Shown: positions 9,741 to 19,143, counted from the first letter of the stretch. The stretch is 64,000 nucleotides of DNA from Pseudomonas persica (GCF_900291015.1 NZ_OLKL01000010.1:62367-126366); one strand, 5' to 3'. Program-made: numbers and translations. Notes: generated by a model not told the origin, from the letters alone.

Positions 9741-9768
9741 AACGCCGCTCTTTGGAGCGGCGTTTTTG
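9741..9768 (+). terminator. intrinsic terminator of obgE
   Basis: AACGCCGCTC-TTTG-GAGCGGCGTT is a 10-bp stem followed by TTTTTG. It separates obgE from proB. Confidence 0.9.
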
Positions 9769-9808
9769 TATCCACGGTATCTACAGATTCGACATAGGTT
9801 GGAAGAAG

Positions 9809-10927
9809 ATGCGAAGCAAGGTGACGGGCGCCAAGCGCTGGGTCGTGAAGATTGGCAGTGCTCTGCTGACCGCCGATGGCAAGGGCCTCGACCGCGGTGC
9901 CATGGCCGTTTGGGTCGAGCAGATGGTTGCGCTGCGTGAGGCAGGCGTGGAGTTGGTACTGGTCTCCTCCGGGGCCGTGGCTGCCGGCATGAGCCAGCTG
10001 GGCTGGACCTCGCGACCGAGTGCGATGAACGAGCTGCAGGCCGCTGCCTCGATCGGTCAGATGCGCCTGGTGCAGGCCTGGGAGTCGAGCTTCGGCCAGC
10101 ACGGCAAGCACACCGCGCAGATCCTGCTGACGCATGACGACCTGTCCGACCGCAAGCGTTACCTGAACGCCCGCAGCACCCTGCGCACGCTGGTCGACCT
10201 GGGCGTGGTGCCGGTTATCAACGAAAACGATACCGTGGTCACCGACGAGATCCGCTTCGGCGACAACGACACCCTGGCGGCGCTGGTGGCCAACCTGGTC
10301 GAGGCTGACCTGTTGGTGATCCTCACCGACCGCGATGGCATGTTCGATGCCGACCCGCGCAACAATCCCGAAGCCCAGCTGATCTACGAGGCTCGCGCCG
10401 ACGACCCGGCGCTGGACGCCGTGGCCGGCGGTACCGGTGGCGCCCTGGGCCGTGGCGGCATGCAGACCAAGCTGCGCGCCGCACGCCTGGCAGCCCGTTC
10501 CGGTGCCCATACCATCATCATCGGTGGCCGCATCGAGCGCGTGCTGGATCGCCTCAAGGCCGGCGAACGCCTGGGTACCTTGCTGTCGCCCGAGCGCGGC
10601 ATGCTTGCCGCGCGCAAGCAGTGGCTGGCCGGCCACCTGCAGACCCGTGGCACCCTGGTGCTGGATGCCGGTGCCGTGCAGGCGCTGCGTCAGGCCAACA
10701 AGAGCCTGCTGCCGGTTGGCGTGAAAACCGTGCAGGGCAGCTTCCGGCGTGGCGAGATGGTGGTGTGCGTCGGTCCGGACGGTGTTGAAGTGGCCCGCGG
10801 CCTGGCCAACTACAGCGCGCTGGAAGCGCAAAAGATTATCGGCCAGCCATCCGATGTCATCGAAAGCGTGCTGGGCTATATCGCCGAGCCGGAACTGGTG
10901 CACCGCGACAATCTGGTGTTGGTATGA
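9809..10927 (+). CDS. proB: glutamate 5-kinase
   Basis: A 372-residue enzyme that phosphorylates glutamate in the first step of proline synthesis. I start it at [20 protein letters not shown], with GGAAG just upstream; upstream in-frame codons overlap obgE. The amino-acid kinase domain shows [28 protein letters not shown] and [12 protein letters not shown]; the last about 95 residues are the PUA domain. Length is that of the two-domain E. coli type. The stop codon overlaps the start of the creA-like gene (ATGA), so the two are translationally coupled. Confidence 0.95.
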   Translation: MRSKVTGAKRWVVKIGSALLTADGKGLDRGAMAVWVEQMVALREAGVELVLVSSGAVAAGMSQLGWTSRPSAMNELQAAASIGQMRLVQAWESSFGQHGKHTAQILLTHDDLSDRKRYLNARSTLRTLVDLGVVPVINENDTVVTDEIRFGDNDTLAALVANLVEADLLVILTDRDGMFDADPRNNPEAQLIYEARADDPALDAVAGGTGGALGRGGMQTKLRAARLAARSGAHTIIIGGRIERVLDRLKAGERLGTLLSPERGMLAARKQWLAGHLQTRGTLVLDAGAVQALRQANKSLLPVGVKTVQGSFRRGEMVVCVGPDGVEVARGLANYSALEAQKIIGQPSDVIESVLGYIAEPELVHRDNLVLV

Positions 10928-11385
10928 GCCTGTTCAAGCGCGTGATCGGTGTGGCAGCACTGGTGCTGCCAATGCTGGCCGTGGCCGAGGAAGTCGGCCA
11001 GGTGTCCACCGTGTTCAAGTTCCTCGGGCCGAACGACCGTATTGTGGTCGAGGCGTTCGACGACCCCAAGGTCGAGGGCGTGACCTGCTACCTGTCGCGG
11101 GCCAAGACCGGCGGCGTGAAGGGTGGGCTGGGGCTGGCGGAGGACCGGGCGGAGGCATCGATTGCCTGTCGTCAGGTCGGGCCGATCAACTTCAAGGGTG
11201 AGCTGAAGGATGGCGAGGAAGTGTTCAAGGAACGCACCTCGCTGGTGTTCAAGACCATGCAGGTGGTGCGCTTCCTCGACAAGAAGCGCAATACGCTGGT
11301 GTATCTGGTGTACAGCGACCGCATCATCGAAGGTAGCCCGCAGAATGCGGTGACGGCGATTCCGATCCTGCCCTGGGCTCGTTGA
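10924..11385 (+). CDS. creA: CreA family exported protein
   Basis: A 153-residue protein with a signal peptide (first about 21 residues, [12 protein letters not shown] then EEVG) and the CreA core: [35 protein letters not shown], a basic/acidic turn and [13 protein letters not shown]. Two Cys in the mature part could form a disulfide in the periplasm. CreA function is unknown. The 4-base overlap with proB implies coupling, though a biochemical link to proline synthesis is not known. Confidence 0.88.
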   Translation: MSLFKRVIGVAALVLPMLAVAEEVGQVSTVFKFLGPNDRIVVEAFDDPKVEGVTCYLSRAKTGGVKGGLGLAEDRAEASIACRQVGPINFKGELKDGEEVFKERTSLVFKTMQVVRFLDKKRNTLVYLVYSDRIIEGSPQNAVTAIPILPWAR

Positions 11386-11403
11386 TAGCCTGACAGACTG
11401 CCG

Positions 11404-11424
11404 GGAGGCCGTTGGCCTCCTTTC
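11404..11424 (+). terminator. probable terminator of proB-creA
   Basis: GGAGGCC-GTT-GGCCTCC is a perfect 7-bp stem followed by TTT. It precedes a single REP unit between convergent genes. Confidence 0.6.
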
Positions 11425-11460
11425 GCCGGCAAGCCAGCGATAGGGCCGCAAAGCGGCCCC
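11424..11460. repeat. partial REP with GC hairpin
   Basis: A truncated CGCCGGCAAGCCAGCGAT unit runs into GGGCCGCAAAGCGGCCC, a hairpin. It lies downstream of both convergent genes (creA and mksB). Confidence 0.5.
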
Positions 11461-11472
11461 GATGCACCAATA

Positions 11473-14304
11473 TCAGGCCAATTCCTCGGCCTGATCCTCA
11501 CGCACAACCGCCTTCACCTCATCCCGACGGCTGATGAACTTCCAGTCCGCTTCGTCGATGTAGATGCCATTCGGCCCGCTGCCGCCTTCCAGGTCGATCG
11601 CCACCCGCGCCGACACCTGCGGCTTCACGCTCGCCAGAATCGGCACGAAGCCCAGCTGCAGGCTGGTTTCCAGCAGCGCCGCCTGGTTGCGTTCGTCGAT
11701 GTCCGCCGCTTCGTCCAGGTAGTACGGCAGGCGGATGCGCCCGGCCAGGTCGCGGTCCATCAGGTGCAGCAACAGGTACATGTTGGTCAGCGCCTTGATG
11801 GTCATGGTGGTGCCGTTGGATGCCGCGCCGTCGATGTCGGCATGGATCACCGGCTGGCCGTTGACCTTGGTGATCTCGAATGCCAGCTCGAACAGGTCCT
11901 TCAGGCCCAGCTGGTTGTGGTTGGCCGCCACCAGTCGTGCCAGGTATTCCTTGGCCTCTTCGTTCTTGTTGTCCTGTTCGGCACTCTGGGTCAGGTCGAA
12001 CACCGACAGGGTTTCGCCTTCTTCGTACTGACCGGCGCTGTGGATGATCTGGTCGATGTGCTTGAGCGCTTCCTTGTTCGGCGCCAGCACCACGCGGAAG
12101 CTCTCCAGGTTGGAGACCTGGCGCTTGTTGATCTCGCGGTTGAACAGCGCCAGCTGGTGTTCGAGGCTGTCGTAGTCGCTGCGGATGTTGCGCAGGGTCC
12201 GGGCGATGTCGGTGACCGCGGCGCGGCGGGCCTTGGCCAGGGTCAGCGCTTCGTCGGTGCGGTGCGCGTAGGCGTTCACCAGCAGCTGCAGGCGGCGTTC
12301 CATGTCGTCTTCGCTGTCGAACTTGGCCACGCCTTTCAGGCGCACCTGGGCGTACAGCGCCTCGATCTGGTTGTCCACCCGCTGCAGGCTCTGCCAGCTG
12401 TCCTGGTAGTCGTTGAGCAGCGGCAGCAGGTTGTCCATCGAGTCGTCGATGGCTTCCATGTACGGCGTGCCGTAGGGCAGGTCGGCCGGCAACAGCTGGC
12501 GACGGCGCAGGGCGTCTTCCAGGGTGCGTTGCTTGGCCTCGAGGTCGCCGATCTGCCGGCCCACCAGCTGCAGCTTGGCCGACAGTTGCTGGACGCGTTC
12601 GGTGAAGGCGTCGCTGGAGCGCTTGAGTTCGTCCTGGGCGGCTTCCAGCTGCGACAGCTGCTCCAGCTTCTCGGGCTCTTCGGCGGCCAGGGTTTCGCTG
12701 CGGCGGAAGTCTTCCAGCGCTTTCTGCGCGTCCAGTACTTGCTGGTACAGGGCTTCGGTCTGCGCCTTGGAGGCGGAGCGGTCGGCGGCCACTGCTTGCT
12801 GGGTCTTGAGCTGCTTCAGCTCTTTTTCCAGGCGCTCTTTCTGGTCACGCAGGGCGGCACGGTCGGCCAGGGCCTGCAGCGCCGGTGGGTCGATGTGCGA
12901 CAGGTCGATGGACAAGCCAGGGGCTTCGAAGCGTTCGCCTTTGAAGCCGTCGAGTACTGCCTCCAGCGATTTTACCCACAGGTCGCTGTCGTCCAGTTCG
13001 ATACCGCGGTCACCCAGCGGCAGGCTGAACAGCGCGCCGTTGAACAGGCGCATCAGGCGGTCGACGTCCTGCTGCGAGAACTCTTCGCGCAGGCGGGCGT
13101 AGCTGTTGTTGTCGGCGTGGTCGAGCTGTTGCCTGACCTGCTTCAGGCGCTTTTCCAGGTCGCGGACGCGTTCGTCGAGGTCTTCGGCGCTGAACTGCCG
13201 CGACTGGGCCAGGGCGCCGGCCAGTTCGTCGTGGGCGTCCTTGGCCGCCAGCAGTTGCTGCTCCAGCCCCTTGACGTCATCGACCAGGGCGAAGCGGTGC
13301 TTGAGCACCGACAGCTCGCCCAGCCAGCGCTGGATACCGGTGATTTCACGCTCCAGGCGCATCAGTTCCTGGGTGCCGCCGCGCTGGTCGTTCTGCAGGC
13401 GGTCCTGCTCGCCACGGTAGTGCTCGGCCTGGATCACCAGCTCTTCCTTGCGCGCCATGGCGTATTCCTGCCACGTGCCCAGCAGGGTGTCGAGCACCGG
13501 CGAAATGCGGTGCAGTTTGCCGCGCAGGATGTCGCGCTGGGCCACGCCACCGGCCAGGGCCTCGACCAGTGGGCCGGCGGCGACCAGGGCGTTGTAGTCC
13601 TGCTCCATGCGGCGTACGTCGCGGAAGGCTTCTTCGCAGGCGGCGATGTAGTCGACGCTGCCCGAGCGCAGGCTGTGTTCAAAGGCGTCGAGGAACAGCT
13701 GCTTGAGCTTGGCGGCGGTGATTTCGCGCATGTGCAGCAGGTTGATGAACAGCGCGCGGAAGGTTTTCAGGCTTTGCTCGCTGGTCGAGCGCAGCGGGAT
13801 CATGGTCAGGTCCAGCGGCACCGAGGTGTGGCCACCGACCAGCAGCCGGCGCAGCTCGTCCGGCTTCAGCTCGTAGGCTTTTATCCCTAAGCGTTCGAGG
13901 TTGGTGAACAGCTCTTTGTGGCGCAGGCAGGTGTCGTTCTTCTGGTAGTGGGCCAGGTCCAGTTCGCCCTTGTAGGCAAAGAACTGGTGGCCGAAACCGC
14001 CGCCCGGGCCGCGGCCGACCACGCCGATCACGTGCGGGCCGTGGGGCAGGCTCAGTTCGCAGAGAATGTACGAAGTATCGCTGGCGAAGTAGAAGCGGCG
14101 CGACTGCTCGAGGCTGTACTTGCCGAAGCTCATGTCCGACATGCGCGCCAGGATCGGGAACTGCAGGGCGTTGATCGACGCCGATTTACCCAGGTTGTTG
14201 GCACCGTAGACCGACAGCGGCTGTTCCAGTGGGAACAGGCCAAGGCTGTAGCCGGCGGTGTTGAGCAGTGCGAAGCGGCGGATGCCGTAGCGTTCCTGGC
14301 TCAT
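11473..14304 (-). CDS. mksB: condensin MksB (SMC-like ATPase)
   Basis: A 943-residue MukB-like SMC protein of the MksBEF chromosome condensin. Walker A is GANNLGKS at residues 34-41. Long heptad-rich coiled coils fill the middle (for example LDERVRDLEKRLKQVRQQLD and EKERLEKELKQLKTQQAVAA-type runs). The C-terminal head has the signature region SNGTTMTIKALTNM and Walker B YYLDEAADIDERNQ. It is much shorter than E. coli MukB (about 1,480), as expected for Mks. It ends the operon mksF-mksE-mksB, overlapping mksE by 4 bases. No jetD/mksG nuclease gene follows, arguing for chromosome organisation, not plasmid defence. Confidence 0.93.
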   Translation of the reverse strand: MSQERYGIRRFALLNTAGYSLGLFPLEQPLSVYGANNLGKSASINALQFPILARMSDMSFGKYSLEQSRRFYFASDTSYILCELSLPHGPHVIGVVGRGPGGGFGHQFFAYKGELDLAHYQKNDTCLRHKELFTNLERLGIKAYELKPDELRRLLVGGHTSVPLDLTMIPLRSTSEQSLKTFRALFINLLHMREITAAKLKQLFLDAFEHSLRSGSVDYIAACEEAFRDVRRMEQDYNALVAAGPLVEALAGGVAQRDILRGKLHRISPVLDTLLGTWQEYAMARKEELVIQAEHYRGEQDRLQNDQRGGTQELMRLEREITGIQRWLGELSVLKHRFALVDDVKGLEQQLLAAKDAHDELAGALAQSRQFSAEDLDERVRDLEKRLKQVRQQLDHADNNSYARLREEFSQQDVDRLMRLFNGALFSLPLGDRGIELDDSDLWVKSLEAVLDGFKGERFEAPGLSIDLSHIDPPALQALADRAALRDQKERLEKELKQLKTQQAVAADRSASKAQTEALYQQVLDAQKALEDFRRSETLAAEEPEKLEQLSQLEAAQDELKRSSDAFTERVQQLSAKLQLVGRQIGDLEAKQRTLEDALRRRQLLPADLPYGTPYMEAIDDSMDNLLPLLNDYQDSWQSLQRVDNQIEALYAQVRLKGVAKFDSEDDMERRLQLLVNAYAHRTDEALTLAKARRAAVTDIARTLRNIRSDYDSLEHQLALFNREINKRQVSNLESFRVVLAPNKEALKHIDQIIHSAGQYEEGETLSVFDLTQSAEQDNKNEEAKEYLARLVAANHNQLGLKDLFELAFEITKVNGQPVIHADIDGAASNGTTMTIKALTNMYLLLHLMDRDLAGRIRLPYYLDEAADIDERNQAALLETSLQLGFVPILASVKPQVSARVAIDLEGGSGPNGIYIDEADWKFISRRDEVKAVVREDQAEELA

Positions 14305-15008
14305 GCGTCAATCTCCTGTTGCTCTTCGCGGATGGCCCGGGCCAGGGCTTGCTCTTCGCTTTCCTCGCCCTCGAAGGGGCTGAGGTCGAGCGGGTCGTCG
14401 GTGCGGTTGAGTTCTTCGGGGCTTTCTTCCTCGACCAGCACCGGGGTTGGCAGCGGCAGGTCGCTGTGCAGGGTGGCAGCGAGGTCGCGGTCCTGCTGCA
14501 CGGCCAGGCACACATCGAGGAAGCGATGCATCGGCGGCAGGAAGCGGTAGATACCGCCTTCCTCGAAGGCGAAGCCGAGCTGGGTCATGCGGCGCAGGAT
14601 TTTTTCTTCCAGCTCGTCCACGGTCTGCACTTCGGCCTGCAGGAACAGGTCGCGGTACTTGTCCAGCAGCGAGGGCAGTTCGTCACGGCCGATGCTGCCG
14701 CCATCGAGCACGGCCATCGGGTCGCGGCCCTGGTCGGCCAGGTGTTCGACCAGGATGAAGGTGAACAGCGACAGGCGTTGCGCGGTCTTGTTGACCTGCG
14801 CGGCGGTCATGTCCGGGACGAAGTAGTAGAAGCCACGGGTGTCGCACACCAGTTCGAAGCCCAAGGCCTTGAACAGGGTGCGGTACTGGTCCTGGAAGTT
14901 CGACAGCTGGGCGTACAGCTCGGGGTCGCGGCGGCTGACGTGGAAGCCTTTGAACAGCTCGCGGAAGATCGGCGCGAGCTGGGACAGTTCGGAAAGATCA
15001 AGATGCAT
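14301..15008 (-). CDS. mksE: condensin subunit MksE
   Basis: A 235-residue MukE-type subunit, beginning MHLDLSELSQLAPIFRELFK, with winged-helix character and the conserved block FELVCDTRGFYYFVPDM. It should bind the kleisin MksF and DNA. The C-terminus is acidic (PLDLSPFEGEESEEQALARA). It overlaps mksF by 11 bases and mksB by 4, so the three subunits are co-translated. The family is divergent, so the call leans partly on gene order. Confidence 0.88.
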   Translation of the reverse strand: MHLDLSELSQLAPIFRELFKGFHVSRRDPELYAQLSNFQDQYRTLFKALGFELVCDTRGFYYFVPDMTAAQVNKTAQRLSLFTFILVEHLADQGRDPMAVLDGGSIGRDELPSLLDKYRDLFLQAEVQTVDELEEKILRRMTQLGFAFEEGGIYRFLPPMHRFLDVCLAVQQDRDLAATLHSDLPLPTPVLVEEESPEELNRTDDPLDLSPFEGEESEEQALARAIREEQQEIDA

Positions 15009-16287
15009 GGGCTGGGCTCGCGGTGGATTCGGTAGGCGCGCTGGCGGCGTCTTCGCGGCTGGAAGTCAGGGCGAACGAGCGCAGGCTGACCAGGTGTTCC
15101 TGGGTGCTGTACTCGCGGCGGTCGAGGCGTTCGCGCTTGAAGCGCTTTTCCCGCGACAGGCGTGAGAACCAGTACAGCAGTTCGTCGGTGGCGCCTTCGG
15201 GTTCCTGCTCCAGCAGCCAGACCATCAGGTCGGGCAGCGGCAGGGCCTGTTCGCAGCGCTCGGCCATTTCCTTGACCGTGCGCGGTGCGCGCGGCAGGGG
15301 GCCGGACTGGGTCTTGTGGGCTTTGGGGAAGCGCGCCGGCTTGGGCTCGAAGCGGGCCAGCGCGTAGACATAGGCCTCGACCTGGCTGGCGCTGCCGAGG
15401 AAGGTGCTTTGCGGGCGGGTGAACATCGGCATGGCCGCTTGCGGTACGGCGTCGATGCCCTTGCGCCGGATCACCGACAGGGCCAGTGCGGCGCCACGGG
15501 TCACGGCGTTGTGCCGGCGGGCTTCTTCACGCAGTGGCAGCAGCAGTTCACGGGCGTGGCGCAGGGTCAGCTGGGCGCTGGTCTGCATTTCCAGGATGCG
15601 CGCGTGGGTGCGCAGCAGCATGTCGTCGTCGACCAGGTGGCCCAGGCGCGCCTGTTCACCCAGCAGCTTCAGCAATACGGTCTCGACCTTGCGTACGCCC
15701 TGTTCGAAGGCGCCGTCGGCGTTGACCAGCTGGATCATCGGCTCGACGTACTCGTCCCAGGTCGCCAGTACTTCGGCATAGCGCTGGCGCAGCGGGATCT
15801 GGCGGTTGCTGGTCTTGGCCCGCTCGGCCACGGCCACCAGTGCCTGTTCGTCGTTGTCGAGCTTCTTCAGTACATCGCGCACGCGCATGTCGAGCAGGCG
15901 CAGCTGGCGCGCCAGGTCGTCGCTGTCGCGGTTGTCGAAGGCGTCCTGGATATGCCCGGCCAGGCGTTCCAGATGGCGCAGGTAGGCTTCGATCTCCAGG
16001 CACAGGCCCAGCCGGTGTTCACGGCGCAGGTAGGCGAGGAAGTCGTGGATCTGCGCGTTGAGCTCGAAACGGTTCGGGCTCTTGGCCACCGGGACCAGGA
16101 TATCCAGACGGATCCACACGTCGAGCAGCTGGGTGATGTCCTGCGGGGTGCTCTCGACCTGCTGGCGGGCCACATGCTGGCGCAATTCGACCAGGCTCAG
16201 GGTACCCTGGTCGAAACGCTCGCACAGCGGCTCGATCAGGGCCCAGTGTTCGGCTAGGGCGCGCAGGACGCGCTTGGGTTCGATCAT
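14998..16287 (-). CDS. mksF: condensin kleisin MksF
   Basis: The kleisin-like subunit that links the MksB heads. I start it at MIEPKRVLRALAEHWALIEP (429 residues); an ATG 15 codons upstream lacks a ribosome site and that segment carries a TACAAT that could be a -10 box. N-terminal winged helix, then a helical middle (RHLERLAGHIQDAFDNRDSD, LRLLDMRVRDVLKKLDNDEQ) and a C-terminal winged helix (DLMVWLLEQEPEGATDELLY). First gene of the operon. The exact start is the main uncertainty. Confidence 0.88.
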   Translation of the reverse strand: MIEPKRVLRALAEHWALIEPLCERFDQGTLSLVELRQHVARQQVESTPQDITQLLDVWIRLDILVPVAKSPNRFELNAQIHDFLAYLRREHRLGLCLEIEAYLRHLERLAGHIQDAFDNRDSDDLARQLRLLDMRVRDVLKKLDNDEQALVAVAERAKTSNRQIPLRQRYAEVLATWDEYVEPMIQLVNADGAFEQGVRKVETVLLKLLGEQARLGHLVDDDMLLRTHARILEMQTSAQLTLRHARELLLPLREEARRHNAVTRGAALALSVIRRKGIDAVPQAAMPMFTRPQSTFLGSASQVEAYVYALARFEPKPARFPKAHKTQSGPLPRAPRTVKEMAERCEQALPLPDLMVWLLEQEPEGATDELLYWFSRLSREKRFKRERLDRREYSTQEHLVSLRSFALTSSREDAASAPTESTASPAHAS

Positions 16288-16400
16288 TGGCTTCGACTCG
16301 TTGCCAAGAAAAAGGGGGCGATTGTACTGCATCCGGGGGGGAGGTTTTCACCCCTTGGTCTGTAATGAGAGATATCCTTCATCCTTGTAGGGGATTCACT

Positions 16401-16477
16401 GGCCCTTTCGCGGGTGAACCCGCTCCCACAGGTACTGCACAAGGCCCTGTGGGAGCGGGTTCACCCGCGAAAGGGCC
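16401..16477. repeat. REP pair
   Basis: GGCCCTTTCGCGGGTGAACC continues into CGCTCCCACAGG and is mirrored by CTGTGGGAGCGGGTTCACCC and CGCGAAAGGGCC after a 14-base spacer. It lies between the divergent mksF and holD-like genes. Confidence 0.85.
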
Positions 16478-16536
16478 GGTACAGGCAACAAAAATCCGCC
16501 GACCAGTTGCGCCACTCGAATGCCAACAGCGTTAGA

Positions 16537-17358
16537 ATGGCCAATTGTTTTCGCCCCTCGGAACCCCGCCCCTTGCTCACCGAACCCCGTCGCCGCGCCT
16601 ACCTTTCCGCCATGCAAGTGGTGCAATGGCTGCCGCGCGCCGAATTGCCGTTCGCCGCAGCGTCGCGGCCCGAGCTGCTGTTGCCGGTGGCGCCGGTCGA
16701 GGACCTCGATTTCGACGTCAGGCCGGCACCGGCTGCCAACGAGGCGCCCGCCAGCCCCCAGGCCCGCTCCGGCGAGCGGCCGAAAATCGAGATCCCGCGC
16801 CCGGGCAGTGCGCCCAAGCCGGCCACCAAGCCCACCGAGGTCGAGGAGCCGGCCCCGCCACCGCGGCCGGCCCCGGTGCCGCCCCCGCGCTTCTCGCTGC
16901 AGCTGCTGCGTGCCGGCAGTTGCCTGCTGCTGGTGGAGTTGGCCACCGGCCAGCCGTTCCAGAGCCGCGACCCGTCCTACCTGCTGCTCAAGGACATGCT
17001 GCGCGCCGCCGGCCTGCCCGACGCCCCGCAGATCATCGGCGAGCCGGTGCGCTGGCCGCTGCTGGTGCGCGGCAACATGGACCAGGGCCCGGAGGCCGCG
17101 CGCGATTTCGTCCAGGGCTTTGTCCAGGCGCGCCTGGAAGACGCCTCGTGCACCTGCCTGTGGCTGATCGGCCTGCCGGCGCTGCGCTTTGCCGCCAATG
17201 TCGACGCCGAAGCCTATTACCAAACCCTGAAGCTCGAGGGCCTGGGCGAAGCCTGGGCCTTGCCGGGCCTTGAACTGTTGATGGACGAGCCGCAGCGCAA
17301 GGCGGACGTCTGGAAAGCCATGCGCCAGCTGATGGCGCGCTGGAAGAGCGTTGAATGA
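16537..17358 (+). CDS. holD: DNA polymerase III psi subunit, cryptic pseudomonad form (HolD-like)
   Basis: About 273 residues, twice the size of E. coli psi. The N-terminal block RRRAYLSAMQVVQWLPRAEL lines up with E. coli HolD RRDWQLQQLGITQWSLRR. After a low-complexity Pro-rich linker (EEPAPPPRPAPVPPPR) the C-terminal part resembles the psi fold (YLLLKDMLRAAGLPD ... RKADVWKAMRQLMARWKSVE). It overlaps rimI by ATGA, the same holD-rimI pairing as in E. coli. Psi would join chi to the DnaX clamp loader. A large divergent psi has been described in P. aeruginosa. The start is uncertain: ATG at 16537 or TTG at 16573. Confidence 0.75.
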   Translation: MANCFRPSEPRPLLTEPRRRAYLSAMQVVQWLPRAELPFAAASRPELLLPVAPVEDLDFDVRPAPAANEAPASPQARSGERPKIEIPRPGSAPKPATKPTEVEEPAPPPRPAPVPPPRFSLQLLRAGSCLLLVELATGQPFQSRDPSYLLLKDMLRAAGLPDAPQIIGEPVRWPLLVRGNMDQGPEAARDFVQGFVQARLEDASCTCLWLIGLPALRFAANVDAEAYYQTLKLEGLGEAWALPGLELLMDEPQRKADVWKAMRQLMARWKSVE

Positions 17359-17810
17359 GTGACTCGATCAGCTTCCGCCCGATGACCGAGGCGGATCTGG
17401 ATGCCGTACTTAAGATCGAATATGCCGCGTTCAGTCATCCCTGGACCCGCGGGATCTTTCAGGATGCGCTCAAATCGTACGAAGTCTGGCTGATGTTCGA
17501 TGGCCAGCAGCAAGTGGGCCATGGCGTGATCAACGTGATCATCGACGAGGCGCACCTGCTCAACATCACCGTCAAGCCGGAAAACCAGGGCCGCGGGCTG
17601 GGTCTGCGTCTGCTCGAACACCTGATGGCCCGGGCCTACCAGCTCAATGGTCGCGAGTGCTTCCTGGAAGTGCGCGCCAGCAACCAGTCGGCCTATCGTT
17701 TGTACGAGCGCTACGGTTTCAACGAAATCGGCCGCCGCCGCGACTATTACCCGGTTGCCGGCGGCCGTGAAGACGCCCTGGTGATGGCCTGCACCCTGCT
17801 CGAGGATTGA
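17355..17810 (+). CDS. rimI: ribosomal protein S18 alanine N-acetyltransferase
   Basis: A 151-residue GNAT enzyme, expected to acetylate the N-terminal Ala of S18. Visible: FRPMTEADLDAVLKIEYAAF at the N-terminus, the acetyl-CoA loop ENQGRGLGLRLLEHL and the C-terminal ASNQSAYRLYERYGFNEIGR with RRDYYP. Translationally coupled to the HolD-like gene by ATGA. Confidence 0.93.
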   Translation: MSDSISFRPMTEADLDAVLKIEYAAFSHPWTRGIFQDALKSYEVWLMFDGQQQVGHGVINVIIDEAHLLNITVKPENQGRGLGLRLLEHLMARAYQLNGRECFLEVRASNQSAYRLYERYGFNEIGRRRDYYPVAGGREDALVMACTLLED

Positions 17811-17861
17811 CCTTGCAGGGGCTGGCGCTGTCATGCAGGCACACCTGATGAGGCAACGACC

Positions 17862-18500
17862 ATGCACGACCTGCAGGAACTGATCGACAACAATGCCCGC
17901 TGGGCCGACGCGATCAACCAGCGCGACCCCGACTTCTTCGCCAAGCTGGCCCGTCAGCAGACTCCGGAATTCCTCTGGATCGGCTGCTCCGACGCCCGCG
18001 TACCGGCCAACGAAATCGTCGGCATGCTGCCGGGCGATCTGTTTGTCCACCGCAACGTCGCCAACGTGGTGCTGCACACCGACCTCAACTGCCTGTCGGT
18101 GATCCAGTACGCGGTGGAGGTACTGAAAGTGCGGCACATCCTGGTTACCGGCCACTACGGTTGCGGTGGCGTGCGCGCCGCCATGCAGGACCGCCAGCTG
18201 GGCCTGATCGACGGCTGGCTGCGCTCGATCCGCGACCTGTATTACGAAAAGCGCGCCGAGCTGGCCAAGCTGGACAACGAAGAGGCCAGGGTCGACCGCC
18301 TGTGCGAATTGAACGTCATCCAGCAAGTGGCCAACGTGGCCCACACCAGCATCGTGCAGAACGCCTGGCACCGTGGCCAGGAGCTGTCGGTGCATGGCTG
18401 CATCTATGGCATCAAGGATGGCCGGTGGAAAAGCCTGGACACCACCATCAGCGGCTTTGCCCAGCTGCCGCCGCAGTATCGGTTGCGGGCGTTGGAGTAA
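17862..18500 (+). CDS. can: beta-class carbonic anhydrase
   Basis: A 212-residue cytosolic zinc enzyme interconverting CO2 and bicarbonate. Zinc ligands C42, H98 and C101 and the Asp-Arg pair D44/R46 are visible in GCSDARVPANE and VTGHYGCGGV. Length and the C-terminal block LSVHGCIYGIKDGRWK match E. coli Can. It is 51 bases from rimI and may be cotranscribed, though no functional link is apparent. Confidence 0.94.
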   Translation: MHDLQELIDNNARWADAINQRDPDFFAKLARQQTPEFLWIGCSDARVPANEIVGMLPGDLFVHRNVANVVLHTDLNCLSVIQYAVEVLKVRHILVTGHYGCGGVRAAMQDRQLGLIDGWLRSIRDLYYEKRAELAKLDNEEARVDRLCELNVIQQVANVAHTSIVQNAWHRGQELSVHGCIYGIKDGRWKSLDTTISGFAQLPPQYRLRALE

Positions 18501-18567
18501 CGGGCGCCTGGGTTATTCACAGCGCGTTGTGGGCAGGTTTTGTTTGCTATGCAGGGATGGGTAAAGG

Positions 18568-19143
18568 ATGAAAAAACGGCTGCTGGTGGCAGGCTTGCTG
18601 ATAGCGGCCACTGCTCACGCCGAGGAGCGCGACCTGTGGATGTTCGCCCAGTGGGCTGGCGACCACCACACCCGTCCCTTCCGTGAAATGCTGGTGGATG
18701 CCCGCCTTTACGGCATAGTGCCTATCCATCAGCTGCTGCGTTCGGCTTCGGACTGGAAGCAGTGCCACGCGTCCCCCTTCGCCGTGCCGCCGGTCAGCAA
18801 CTGGCCGGCAGTACGTTCGACGCTCTCGCTGATCAAGACGCTCGACGATCAAGGCATTCTGCGTCAGTTCGAGGTGGTTTCGGCCTACCGCGACCCACGC
18901 CTGAACGTCTGTGCCGGCGGGGCAGCCAACAGTGCCCATACCCGGGCCTTCGCCGTCGATATCTTGCTACCTGCCTGGGCGGACCCCAACCCGCTGTGCC
19001 GTTTCTGGCAGCAGTATGGCCAGGCCTGGAACATGGGCCTGGGCCGCTACCCGTCCGGGCGTATTCATGTGGATACCGCGGGCTACCGTACCTGGGGGGG
19101 TGACGGCCGTTCCGCTTCGTCGTTCTGTATCAAGCCCCGATGA
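18568..19143 (+). CDS. secreted M15-like peptidase (D-Ala-D-Ala carboxypeptidase family)
   Basis: A 191-residue protein with a signal peptide (MKKRLLVAGLLIAATAHA then EERD). The mature part carries the zinc-site layout of M15/DUF882-type peptidases: VVSAYRDPRLN, then SAHTRAFAVDI with the H-x6-D spacing, then RIHVDT followed by GYRTWG. Four Cys are present. It probably trims peptidoglycan peptides in the periplasm; the exact bond is not known. Its 3' end overlaps the convergent LysR gene by 61 bases. Confidence 0.75.
   Translation: MKKRLLVAGLLIAATAHAEERDLWMFAQWAGDHHTRPFREMLVDARLYGIVPIHQLLRSASDWKQCHASPFAVPPVSNWPAVRSTLSLIKTLDDQGILRQFEVVSAYRDPRLNVCAGGAANSAHTRAFAVDILLPAWADPNPLCRFWQQYGQAWNMGLGRYPSGRIHVDTAGYRTWGGDGRSASSFCIKPR

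Noticed and set aside
11764..13890. A 708-codon open frame on the plus strand opposite mksB
   Set aside because: Its residues are Gln/Val/Leu/Ala-rich low complexity, the usual mirror of a GC-rich coding strand. mksB has clear motifs and operon context.
16414..16536. N-terminal extension of the HolD-like gene
   Set aside because: The added codons lie inside a REP pair and have no ribosome site.
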